Source: Strigamia acuminata
Lineage: Eukaryota > Arthropoda > Chilopoda > Geophilomorpha > Linotaeniidae
Assembly: GCA_949358305.1 (NCBI GenBank)
Contig: OX442319.1
Span: forward strand, 6,014,001 to 6,078,000
Reading direction: 5' to 3'
Length of the DNA: 64,000 bases
Numbering within the stretch: the first letter of the stretch is position 1; every line of letters begins with the position of its first letter. Both the position numbers and the translations under genes were made by a program. Shown here piece by piece: positions 46,582 through 54,281 of this stretch. The notes under the pieces were generated by a model. The model worked only from the letters and a program-made list of their open reading frames with translations, did not search any database and had not been told where the DNA came from.

Positions 46582-46797
46582 TGTTGGAAATCGTGTGGTT
46601 GAAATAATGCAACATCATCGTAGGGTTAAAGAAATACAAGTGATTTTATTTAGAACAATTCACAGGTTAAATATGATGACACTTAGCCATGATTGGCTGT
46701 TACAGAATGGACGTTTCTTGGACGTATCAGCGACAGGCGCGGAACGTCCGAGCGCCCTCTCGCGACGTATTGGCGGCCGACACACATATGTCCAACA
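46582..46797 (-). repeat. 3' LTR of the gag-only element
   Basis: 216 bp, TG...CA ends, same length and apparently same sequence as 50139-50354. It contains ATGATTGGCTGTTAC and CGACGTATTGGCGGCCGA, which are also conserved in the solo LTR at 62201-62445. Confidence 0.9.
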
Positions 46798-46842
46798 AAT
46801 TCTCCTCTCGGACCGTCAATACTCACACTTAATACAAATTAA

Positions 46843-49800
46843 TTACACTTTACAAATTCGATTCCTCTCAATCTTGCCATCCGCGTTCGAAAACTTCTTC
46901 GCATTCCCTTGCTGGTTTTTTATTTTTGTAATAAAATCTTCTGTCTTACTCCGCACAGCTTTCTTTTCGTGATTCGCGCTTTCCTCGTGGCTGTTGTCGA
47001 CTATCGGTGTTTTCCCGTATTTTCGGCGTCTGCGTTTTTTCTTCTTTTTGCGATTCGTTCTGATTTTACCATTTGGGGTCACGTCTTTGCTCTCGAAAAT
47101 TTCGCGTTTGCTTTCTTCGTGTAGGAGCAATTTGACCGAATCGTAATTCCCACCATCTTCGTCGTGTCTCACGCCGATTCCATCGTACTTTGAACTTTGT
47201 AAGTCTGCACCGATCTTTTCTTCCAGGCTTGCAGCTTGTAAATCGCGTCCTTCTCCATCGTTCTTGGAAATTTTGTCGAGTCTATCCAATCCCGCATTAA
47301 ACTCGTCTTGTGTCTTGTCGTCGGGCCCATCTTGGTCAAGCACGAATTTACTACGTTTTTGATTGTCGTCGCGCTCGATCTTGTATTCTGCGTCCAAAAC
47401 GTCGTGCTTTGCGTTGGATTCGACCCTTTCACTTCCCAAGTCGCTCCTCGTGCGTACGTCCTTGCTCCATGTGTCGCAGTCGTCGTCACTCCTCTCACCG
47501 TTGTTTACTTTGTAATTGCACACTTGATTTTCGTTCGAACTCGGCCCAACCCTGTCGGAACCAATCGAGTGTACCGCTTCGATCCCTTTCGAAATACTGG
47601 CCATTGAACTTGTAACTTGTTCACGCTCGGTCTCGATCTTGTCTTCTATCTTCTTCATTCGTCCCCAAGACTCGATCGAATTCACGGCTTTCTTCGCACT
47701 CCGAAATTGTTTTGACATCAACTTCATCTCCTCGTCCATCCACTCCTCGGATTTAATCGGTTCCATTTCGTCGTAGTAGGGTTCGATTTCTTCCGATACG
47801 TTGGCCATCGCTCTTGATTTTATTCGCATTAGTTCTTCTTCGCTCGCCGTTTTTTCTGCGAGATTTTGAACTTGGCACTCTGCCATCGTGGCTCTCGGCG
47901 CGCGTCGTTGAGTGGGCGGTAGCGGTTCGGCTTCCTCGTCGCTTTGGATTTCATCTTGCGCGTTCTCCTCTCGATTCCCGTCTATTATTTCGTCATTTTC
48001 ATCTGCGTGCTTGAATTTTTCTTCGTCAGAACTCGTCTTGATTTCAGATTCGATCTCCAAGTCGGTGTATTCGGGTTGCTTCGCGGTATCGGCTTCACTG
48101 CGTAGCATCGGCGCGCCCAACTCGTTCTCGTCGAATTTTACATTTCGTTCCTCGTTCTCCTCTTGATTTTCGGTCACGGATTCGTCGTTTCCGAGTAAAG
48201 CATCAGGATCTACTTCAGGTGTCGACTTGTGTTGCGCATCGAATTCGGAAATCTCCGCTTTAAACTTGTTTAATTTCGCATCGGACTCGTCTGGTTTTGT
48301 TTCGAAAAAATTCCCGACTTGCGTTTTTCTGCACGGTACCGATTCATTCAACTCGTTTACGTCAGACTCTTGTAATTTTACGACAAATCTAGCCAATTTC
48401 GCATCCAATCTAGCTTCTTTTACGTCGAATTCGCCAAGTTTCTCGTCAAGCTTTGCTAACTTTGCATTAATTTCTTCTAGTTTCGCATCTACTTCCGCTC
48501 GCTCCGCAGCAATGTCCGCTCGTTTTGAATCAAGTTTGGCATTCTTGTTTTCAAAATCATCCGATTCTTCGTTTTTCTCGATGATTTTTACGTTTGTCTC
48601 GCCAATTTTTACGTTCGTCTCGCCAATTTTTACGTTCGTCTCGTCAATTTTTACGTTCGTCTCGCCAATTTTTACGTTCGTCTCGTCAATTTTTACGTTC
48701 GTCTCGCCAATTTTTACGTTCGTCTCGCCAATTTTTACGTTCGTCTCGTCAATTTTTACGTTCGTCTCGCCAATTTCTTCGTCGTTCTCTTCAAATTCGT
48801 CATCGTCTTCTTCGTAATCTGGATCATATTCGTCGTCTATTTCATAATCGCCAAAAACGTTAAATCTGAATCGGATTTTATCTCTTCTTCTATCATCGTC
48901 GTTGTTCCACGTATCGTCGTCTTCGTCCTCCGCATCATCGTTTTCCTTCTCCGCGTCGTCGTCTTCGCTCTTCTCATTGTCGTCCACGATGTGGCATTCT
49001 TCTTTTTGTTCATCGGCGTCGTGCCACGTGCGTCCGTCAGCGCCGCTCCACGTATTGCCGTCGTCGGATCTTGGGAATCGATATTCTTTCCTCACGGCTT
49101 CCGTAGGTGTCGAAATTTCAGTCGCGCACAAGTTTCCTTCGGGTTCCAGGTTCCGCTTGAATGTGGCACGTTTGGTATTCGTTCTCTCTCTCTTTGGTTT
49201 TGTGCAAGCTGACGCCTTGTGCCCGCTCCCTTCGCAGTTGAAGCAGAAAATTGGGTTTTTGCAATCACTCGCCATGTGTCCAGGTTTGTTACAATTATAA
49301 CACTTCCTCGTGACTTCACGTTTTTCAAACTTCTTCCGGCCATCCGCTCTGTACGCGACGTCCGCGCTTCCTTCGATTTTTATGTTGTTCTGCGTTTCAC
49401 GTGATCTCAAAATTTTTCGCGCATCTTGTAGTGTAGTCGTTTTATTTGCTCTGATGCCCTCGGCCGTGGCGTCGAATTCTTCTCGCAATCCCCTTAATAT
49501 CGCGTATTTGGCCTGAGTTTCCTTTATATCCCCTCCGTACGAGGTGCATTTAGTTCTCAGTGCCTCGACTCGGTTTACGTACTGGTCTATTGTCTCTTTC
49601 GCGGTCATTTTGAGGCGCAGCAACTCGTCCAAGCACTCGTACTGGAGATCTGTTGTATCGATCTCCATATTTTTCTTTATGTCGTCCCAAAGTTGTTTAG
49701 CGGTTAATGCGTCGTCGTAACGTAGTACCTGCTCATCGTTTAGGGTTCCGATCAGTATTCCCTTCGCGGCGTTGTTGCTCTTCCGCCACGTTTTCCACGT

Positions 49801-49983
49801 TTTCTCGTCCTCATCGTGGGTCGCCTCTCCCTTAACTGGTCGTTTGGGCTCCGTCTCTTCGATCGCGGTGTCCCACAAATCTCGTTCATTGAGTGCGGCC
49901 TTTACTCGTTTGGACCACAGCAAATAGTTACCGTCGTGTAACAATTCTATCTGGTTGCGGATTTTCGTCGTTGAATCCGTCAT
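46843..49983 (-). CDS. Copia-type Gag with very long charged C-terminal extension
   Basis: Intact 1046-residue ORF from ATG 49983. Residues 1-205 match the UBN2/DUF4219 gag fold of Ty1/copia elements (YLLWSKRVKAALNERDLW, AKQLWDDI, YVNRVEALRTKC). Two CCHC zinc knuckles follow: CYNCNKPGHMASDC (228-241) and CFNCEGSGHKASAC (247-260). The remaining ~780 residues, where a pol region would be expected, are Glu/Asp/Lys/Asn-rich. They include about eleven tandem copies of a seven-residue unit (KIGETNV / KIDETNV, coded at about 48590-48780). No DSG/DTG protease motif, integrase HHCC or RT YxDD is seen. It would package RNA if functional. The extension might be a self-assembly or coiled-coil region; that is inference. 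Confidence 0.85.
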   Translation of the reverse strand: MTDSTTKIRNQIELLHDGNYLLWSKRVKAALNERDLWDTAIEETEPKRPVKGEATHDEDEKTWKTWRKSNNAAKGILIGTLNDEQVLRYDDALTAKQLWDDIKKNMEIDTTDLQYECLDELLRLKMTAKETIDQYVNRVEALRTKCTSYGGDIKETQAKYAILRGLREEFDATAEGIRANKTTTLQDARKILRSRETQNNIKIEGSADVAYRADGRKKFEKREVTRKCYNCNKPGHMASDCKNPIFCFNCEGSGHKASACTKPKRERTNTKRATFKRNLEPEGNLCATEISTPTEAVRKEYRFPRSDDGNTWSGADGRTWHDADEQKEECHIVDDNEKSEDDDAEKENDDAEDEDDDTWNNDDDRRRDKIRFRFNVFGDYEIDDEYDPDYEEDDDEFEENDEEIGETNVKIDETNVKIGETNVKIGETNVKIDETNVKIGETNVKIDETNVKIGETNVKIGETNVKIIEKNEESDDFENKNAKLDSKRADIAAERAEVDAKLEEINAKLAKLDEKLGEFDVKEARLDAKLARFVVKLQESDVNELNESVPCRKTQVGNFFETKPDESDAKLNKFKAEISEFDAQHKSTPEVDPDALLGNDESVTENQEENEERNVKFDENELGAPMLRSEADTAKQPEYTDLEIESEIKTSSDEEKFKHADENDEIIDGNREENAQDEIQSDEEAEPLPPTQRRAPRATMAECQVQNLAEKTASEEELMRIKSRAMANVSEEIEPYYDEMEPIKSEEWMDEEMKLMSKQFRSAKKAVNSIESWGRMKKIEDKIETEREQVTSSMASISKGIEAVHSIGSDRVGPSSNENQVCNYKVNNGERSDDDCDTWSKDVRTRSDLGSERVESNAKHDVLDAEYKIERDDNQKRSKFVLDQDGPDDKTQDEFNAGLDRLDKISKNDGEGRDLQAASLEEKIGADLQSSKYDGIGVRHDEDGGNYDSVKLLLHEESKREIFESKDVTPNGKIRTNRKKKKKRRRRKYGKTPIVDNSHEESANHEKKAVRSKTEDFITKIKNQQGNAKKFSNADGKIERNRICKV
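48588..48780. repeat. 21 bp in-frame tandem repeat inside the gag ORF
   Basis: Copies of TCGCCAATTTTTACGTTCGTC (plus strand) encode KIGETNV / KIDETNV on the minus strand. Two variants (GCC/GTC) alternate irregularly, and the frame is kept throughout. Confidence 0.92.
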
Positions 49984-50126
49984 GTCGTTTTCTCAAAAAA
50001 CACGTGCTCGCTCAAAATTTTCAGACTTTTACTGCTCGTCTTTTCTTCTTCGAGTTTGTACGCCTCGTGTTTTGACTTGTAATCGTCAGGTATCTTTAAC
50101 GTCGTCGGTGGATTGTTAACCGTTCA

Positions 50127-50136
50127 TCTGCTACCA
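50127..50136 (-). other. Primer-binding site (tRNA-iMet type)
   Basis: On the minus strand TGGTAGCAGA starts two bases after the 5' LTR and matches ten bases complementary to the 3' end of animal initiator tRNA-Met. The match then stops (TGAACG follows). Confidence 0.7.
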
Positions 50137-50138
50137 TT

Positions 50139-50354
50139 TGTTGGAAATCGTGTGGTTGAAATAATGCAACATCATCGTAGGGTTAAAGAAATACAAGTGA
50201 TTTTATTTAGAACAATTCACAGGTTAAATATGATGACACTTAGCCATGATTGGCTGTTACAGAATGGACGTTTCTTGGACGTATCAGCGACAGGCGCGGA
50301 ACGTCCGAGCGCCCTCTCGCGACGTATTGGCGGCCGACACACATATGTCCAACA
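50139..50354 (-). repeat. 5' LTR of the gag-only element
   Basis: 216 bp partner of the LTR at 46582, followed on the right by the second copy of the ATATC target duplication. Confidence 0.9.
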
Positions 50355-50603
50355 ATATCGTCGAGCCGACAACAAGCAGAAATTCGTGCGTTTGCGTTGG
50401 AACAACAAGAACTGATTAACAAGTTGCGAAAGAGCTGGCAAAGACAACAGGATTCGTTACACCATTTGTTGAGAAAAAGTGTGGCGAACACCCCAGTTGA
50501 CCACGTGAGTGTACCCCGAGCTGGAGGTTCCAAAAAACAAGCTAAGAAGACGGAAAAGGCAGCAGCAATGGCTGCCGACGATACCTTTTTTGTTTTTTTT
50601 TAG

Positions 50604-51183
50604 GGGACGCGACTAAATCTCTCGCGATCTGAATTATCCGTGAATTTACATATATAAATTTGATAAAATTGCTGTAACAATACAAAAAGAAATTGCAATT
50701 AAACCTTTTTTTTTCGCGGATTAATTTTACTGGTTCACTCATTTCGTTTACGCAATTTTGGGGATTGCGATGCCGTCTTCGCGTCGATCATGACGGCATC
50801 GAATTGGCGCGTGTCGGGCATCGTATAATGATCAAAACATTGCCATTCGTTTTTATTTTCAGAACTAAACTAAACTAAGGGTCGCAGTAAGGAAATCTTA
50901 TGGTCAAAATTTTAATTTAATTTTAATAAAATGACAAGTTTTAGTCAGATCCACTGTAAAAATGGTAAATTTTAGACAAATTCATTGAAGAATTGTAAAT
51001 TTCAGACAAATTCATTGAAAAAGAATAAATTTTAGACAAATTCATTGAAGAATGGTAAATTTTAGACAAATTCATTGAAAACGAATACATTTTAGACAAA
51101 TTCGTTTTATGCTCATACAATACACCAAAAATGCTTTGAAGCATTGGTAATAAGTAATAATATAATAAATTTCGATTTTATTT
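50604..51183. other. 3' flank of split helical gene with hairpin and minisatellite
   Basis: The conserved 3' flank TAAATCTCTCGCGATCTGAA is followed at 50768-50801 by a perfect 10 bp hairpin (CGATGCCGTC / GACGGCATCG). At 50935-51110 there is a ~35 bp tandem repeat of TTTTAGACAAATTCATTGAA units. The flank and hairpin recur at 53870-54050. Confidence 0.65.
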
Positions 51184-51400
51184 AGAACTTTGATTTAAAC
51201 CCGTTGGACGAGGACGAAGCAAACGAATTGATGCAGCGGGCGAGAAAAAAGCCGAGGAAACCAAACCACGATAGTAGATGGACCAACGAAACGAAGCTGA
51301 ATTATACTCAAATTGTGTTAAAAACTGTAAAATCTGTCATTCTTTTTCATTTTTGTTTCGGGGGCGCATAAATCTCCCGCGATCTCAACTATGAGTAATA
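51184..51400 (+). pseudogene. 3' fragment of a unit D-type helical gene
   Basis: From AACCCGTTGGACGAGGACGA through ACGAATTGATGCAGCGGGCG to TCTCCCGCGATCTCAACTA the sequence is nearly identical to the last ~80 coding bases and 3' flank of the gene at 54282, with a small deletion in the Arg/Lys codons. No upstream coding part is present. It joins directly to the 3' flank of the neighbouring CxxC gene. Confidence 0.75.
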
Positions 51401-51600
51401 AATTGTGACGCTGAAGCAAAATAATTTTTTGGATGTTATTGATCTCTTGAGTTGAAAAAAATAATACATTTCTATTTTATTCAGCGGCATTTTACAAAAT
51501 AAAAATAATACATTTTGATTTTAATCAGCGGCATTTTACAAAATTGTGTTTATTTTAGAAAATGCGAATAAAAAGCGGAAACAAATAACCAAAAATTATC

Positions 51601-52245
51601 TTACCATTCGTCGCTCGCAGTTTCCTCAAAAAGCAAATAATATTTTATAACAAAAGACCAAAAATCCTCGTCGTTTTCACTCTCGGATGAACTTTCCTCG
51701 TCGTTGTCATCGGTCGCACTTTCCTCGTCGTTGTCATCGGTCGCACTTTCTTCGTCGTTTTCACTCGCGGTCTCGTGGTTTTCATCTTCGTTCCGGGCTC
51801 TTTTGGTCGGTGGCGGAAGACTACCGGCCTGCGGCTTGCTGGCCGCCTGGACTTTCAAGGATTTGGTCGGAGATTAGGACCTTTTTAGGGTTTTTTCATT
51901 GAACAGCACTCTGGGTCTTATGGGCGGTGGCGAAAGACTACCGGCCTGCGCCTTGCTGGCCGTTTGGACACTGGAGGATTTGGTCGGATTTTGGGCTCTT
52001 TTTAGGGTCTTTTCCCTTTTTTCCCTGTCGTCGACGCACACCCACGTGGGTTTCATTGAATGGCTTGGCAGTGTCTCTCCTGGGACTGACAGGAATCGCT
52101 TAAACCACTCCTGGAACGGAATGGTCAAGGGAACTACACCATCACCTAAGCAATTCGGGCACACAAAGTAAGCAGTCGATGGCGCTTGAATTACCTTTTG
52201 TCCAATACACACAGGACACTTTGACGTGTTAGTTTCAACTGACAT
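51601..52245 (-). pseudogene. Small CxxC...CxxC gene, unit C, with premature stop
   Basis: It starts MSVETNTSKCPVC like its paralogues (ATG at about 52245) and is intact through the FQEWFKRFLSVPGETLP and VCVDDREKREK blocks and the first SPPPIRPR motif. A TAA at about 51874 stands where unit A has CAA, cutting the protein after KTLKRS. The same frame stays open beyond it through PPPTKRAR, a long acidic tail with a duplicated NDEESATDD segment, and YYLLFEETASDEW. A truncated zinc-site protein without the acidic tail could still be made. Confidence 0.7.
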
Positions 52246-52281
52246 TTGTCCTTTTTTGTAAGTTTTGCTTTGAAATGACAA

Positions 52282-53171
52282 AAATTTGAAGGAACCGCTT
52301 ACTAATTACTATGTATCACAGACGGGCGTGTTGATGAGTGAGTGCGGACGTTGTAGAAATTGTTTCCTGTCCACCTAGTGGATAATCGCGGAAACGGGCT
52401 CGTTTTCGGCGTTTTTTAGAGAGTAACACGTCCAATTCTCGATTTTTTAGATTAAAATTTATTGCAGTTTATGGTGGAATTACATAATTTCAAAAACTAC
52501 AACTGTTTGCCCCAAAAATAAAAATTTCGCCACATGACCGCCTAGAACTCTGATTAGCAGACATCAAGGATTTGTTCGTCTAGAACCTCTTGCCTCTGAT
52601 TAGTTGTTTTGCACCCAGATCACTTATTAAAAGGACTGCACGTGAACGATCGATCATTCTGTAGCAATAAGCTTTTTCTCAGCATATTGTGGTGACCTCG
52701 ATGTATTTGCAATACAAAATGTCACCACTTAAGAATATTTAGTATTTTATTTTCTATTTCTTAATGCAATTGGTTTAGCACACCACAAACCAAGTCATGT
52801 GACCGAGGGGAGTAAAATCCCTAGGCACATTTCACCCCAATTTGGCTGGGGTGAGCCCCTAATTAACCGTCTTGGTGCAACCAATGCTTTGTTGCACCAA
52901 AATGAGCTCATTACGCAGGTCTATTGCGCAGACCTGAAGTGTGGCACACTTTTGAATCTTGTTTATTTTTTAGGTTACTATTTAAAAATTTGGCCACATG
53001 ACCGCCTAGAACTCTGATTGGCAGAGATGAGGAGTTTGTCGTCTAGAACCTCTTGCCTCTGATTGGCTGTTTTGCACACAAAAGGACTACACGTGAACGA
53101 TCGATCATTCTGCGGCAATATCCCGACCCGAAAGCTTCAAATTCAACTGTAAACCCAAACCAACCAAAAGT
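52282..53171. promoter_or_regulatory. Bidirectional promoter region, unit C, partly duplicated
   Basis: The block from GGCCACATGACCGCCTAGAA to GATCGATCATTCTG occurs twice (52529-52672 and 52990-53120), separated by a 320 bp hairpin-rich insertion. The second copy lies next to the helical gene and has both inverted CCAAT boxes; in the first copy both have decayed (GATTAGC, GATTAGTT). Confidence 0.6.
52689..52951. other. String of consecutive hairpins
   Basis: Perfect stems follow one another: GTGGTGAC/GTCACCAC (52689-52728, with an inner TGTATT/AATACA stem), TTGGTTT/AAACCAA (52770-52793), AGGG/CCCT (52806-52822), TCACCCCA/TGGGGTGA (52832-52854), TTGGTGCAAC/GTTGCACCAA (52872-52900), palindrome AATGAGCTCATT (52901-52912), CAGGTCT/AGACCTG (52916-52936) and AAGTGTG/CACACTT (52937-52951). 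Loops are 1-10 nt apart from the first and third stems. No ORF or known RNA fold is recognised. It is absent from the equivalent place in units A and B. Confidence 0.75.
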
Positions 53172-53762
53172 ATGAACCGAGAGAATTTCATTGCGGTGCG
53201 CAGTACACTGAAAATGCTTTGCAACGCACTGCATGTGGACGTGGATGCCGATAAAATCACTCTGCCCAACGCGCAAAACGTCATGGACAAAATTAGTTTT
53301 AAAGTAGCCGATTTGAGCGTGGAAATAGCGCAAGCCATCGGTGATAGAGACGTTGCGCTGGAACAACTGCAAGTAGCTCAGTCAAAGTTAACATCATCGA
53401 GCCAACAACAACGACAAACGAAATGGACGGACCGCACGCAAATAGATATGGCGTGGCAAACGGTGAAACCGCTGTGCCGAGTAATGGCGCCGGAAGCTGA
53501 TGAAATCAGTGTGCACGATTTGCAATATCTTTTCCGACAATTTGTTGCCCAAGCTCACGATTTACCCGCAGTAAAGCGGCGAGCCTTTGCTGAGAGAGAT
53601 ATTGTGCTGCAACAACTGCAAGCAGCATGGGCAAAAAGTGTGGCGAACACCCCAGTTGACCACGTGGGTGTACCCCGAGCTGGAGGTTCCAAAAAACGAG
53701 CTAAGAAGACGAAAAAGGCAGCAGCAATGGCTGCCGACGATACCAGACCACAACAAGCGTAA
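53172..53762 (+). CDS. Gln-rich repeated helical protein, unit C, short form
   Basis: It encodes 196 residues from the same MNRENFIAVRSTLKMLCNAL start. Both N-terminal repeats are present (LCNALHVDVDADKIT; LCRVMAPEADEIS), with AERDIVLQQLQAA. The coiled-coil segment with FALEQQ seen in units A, B and D is deleted between AWA and KSVANTPVDH, and the protein ends with a basic SKKRAKKTKKAAAM stretch and RPQQA. The frame is preserved across the deletion, so a protein is plausible. Divergent partner: the CxxC copy at 51601-52245. Confidence 0.62.
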   Translation: MNRENFIAVRSTLKMLCNALHVDVDADKITLPNAQNVMDKISFKVADLSVEIAQAIGDRDVALEQLQVAQSKLTSSSQQQRQTKWTDRTQIDMAWQTVKPLCRVMAPEADEISVHDLQYLFRQFVAQAHDLPAVKRRAFAERDIVLQQLQAAWAKSVANTPVDHVGVPRAGGSKKRAKKTKKAAAMAADDTRPQQA

Positions 53763-54281
53763 GGGTTTTGTAGCATCTTTAAACTGTATATAAATTTGTG
53801 TAAAAACTTCTAATTCTTTTCAATTTTATTTTATTTTTTTTTTTTTTTTAGGGGACGTGACTAAATCTCTCGCGATCTGAATTATCCGTGAATTTAAATA
53901 TATAAATTTAATAAAATTGCTGTAACAATACAAAAAGAAATTGCAATTAAATCTTTTTTTTCGCGGATTATTTTTACGGGTTTGCTCATTTCGTCTACGC
54001 AATTTTGGGGATTGCGATGCCGTCTTCGTGTCGATCATGACGGCATCGAATTGACGCGTGTCGGGCAAAATAATATAATAAGTTTCCATTTTATTTAGAA
54101 CTCTGGCGGTAAATGTTGCAATCAGACCTCAGACATTTGTTCTTCTAGAACCACTTGGCTCTGATTGGCTGATACAGAACTACTAAAAGGACTGCACGTG
54201 GACAATTGATCAATCTCTCAGTTCGTACTAAAGAATATCGTCACCCGGAAGGCTCAAACCATCAAAGTCTAAACGAAAATT
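53763..54281. promoter_or_regulatory. 3' flank of unit C and upstream region of unit D
   Basis: The conserved 3' flank with the hairpin CGATGCCGTC/GACGGCATCG (54015-54048) is followed from about 54118 by the helical-gene half of the unit promoter (CTCTGATTGGCTGAT, ACTAAAAGGACTGCACGTGG, ATTGATCAATC). There is no CxxC gene on the other side, so unit D is a half unit. Confidence 0.6.

Larger units (their letters stand above)
46582..50354 (-). mobile_element. Gag-only LTR retrotransposon, Copia type
   Basis: The element is 3773 bp, bounded by LTRs of 216 bp each (TGTTGG...CCAACA read on +) that look identical, and flanked by the target duplication ATATC (46577-46581 and 50355-50359). Read on the minus strand, TGGTAGCAGA lies two bases inside the 5' LTR and matches the 3' end complement of initiator tRNA-Met, the usual primer. 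A purine tract GAGAGGAGAA precedes the 3' LTR. The only ORF is gag (49983-46843). Protease, integrase, reverse transcriptase and RNase H are absent, so mobility would need enzymes from a related element. Identical LTRs point to a recent insertion. Confidence 0.9.
45908..50603 (+). pseudogene. Gln-rich repeated helical protein, unit B, split by an LTR element
   Basis: The coding sequence starts at 45908 (MNRENFIAVHSTMKM) and runs to the insertion at 46581. It resumes at 50355 with CGACAACAAGCAGAAATTCG and ends at 50603. Removing the element and one copy of the 5 bp target duplication leaves a continuous frame, so this gene was open until the insertion. As it stands, translation from 45908 enters the LTR and continues in an unrelated frame to 46972, giving a 354-residue fusion. 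The C-terminal piece keeps FALEQQELINKLRKSWQRQQ and GGSKKQAKK. Its natural stop region is altered compared with unit C by a deletion of about 90 bp, giving the ending TFFVFF. Confidence 0.75.

Noticed and set aside
45908-46972. 354-residue ORF of unit B as a normal gene product
   Set aside because: Its C-terminal third is LTR and gag-antisense sequence; it is a by-product of the insertion.
48227-48863. Plus-strand Ser/Phe-rich ORFs opposite the gag ORF
   Set aside because: Complement shadow of the charged gag extension and its 21 bp repeat; the minus strand has the recognisable gag domains.
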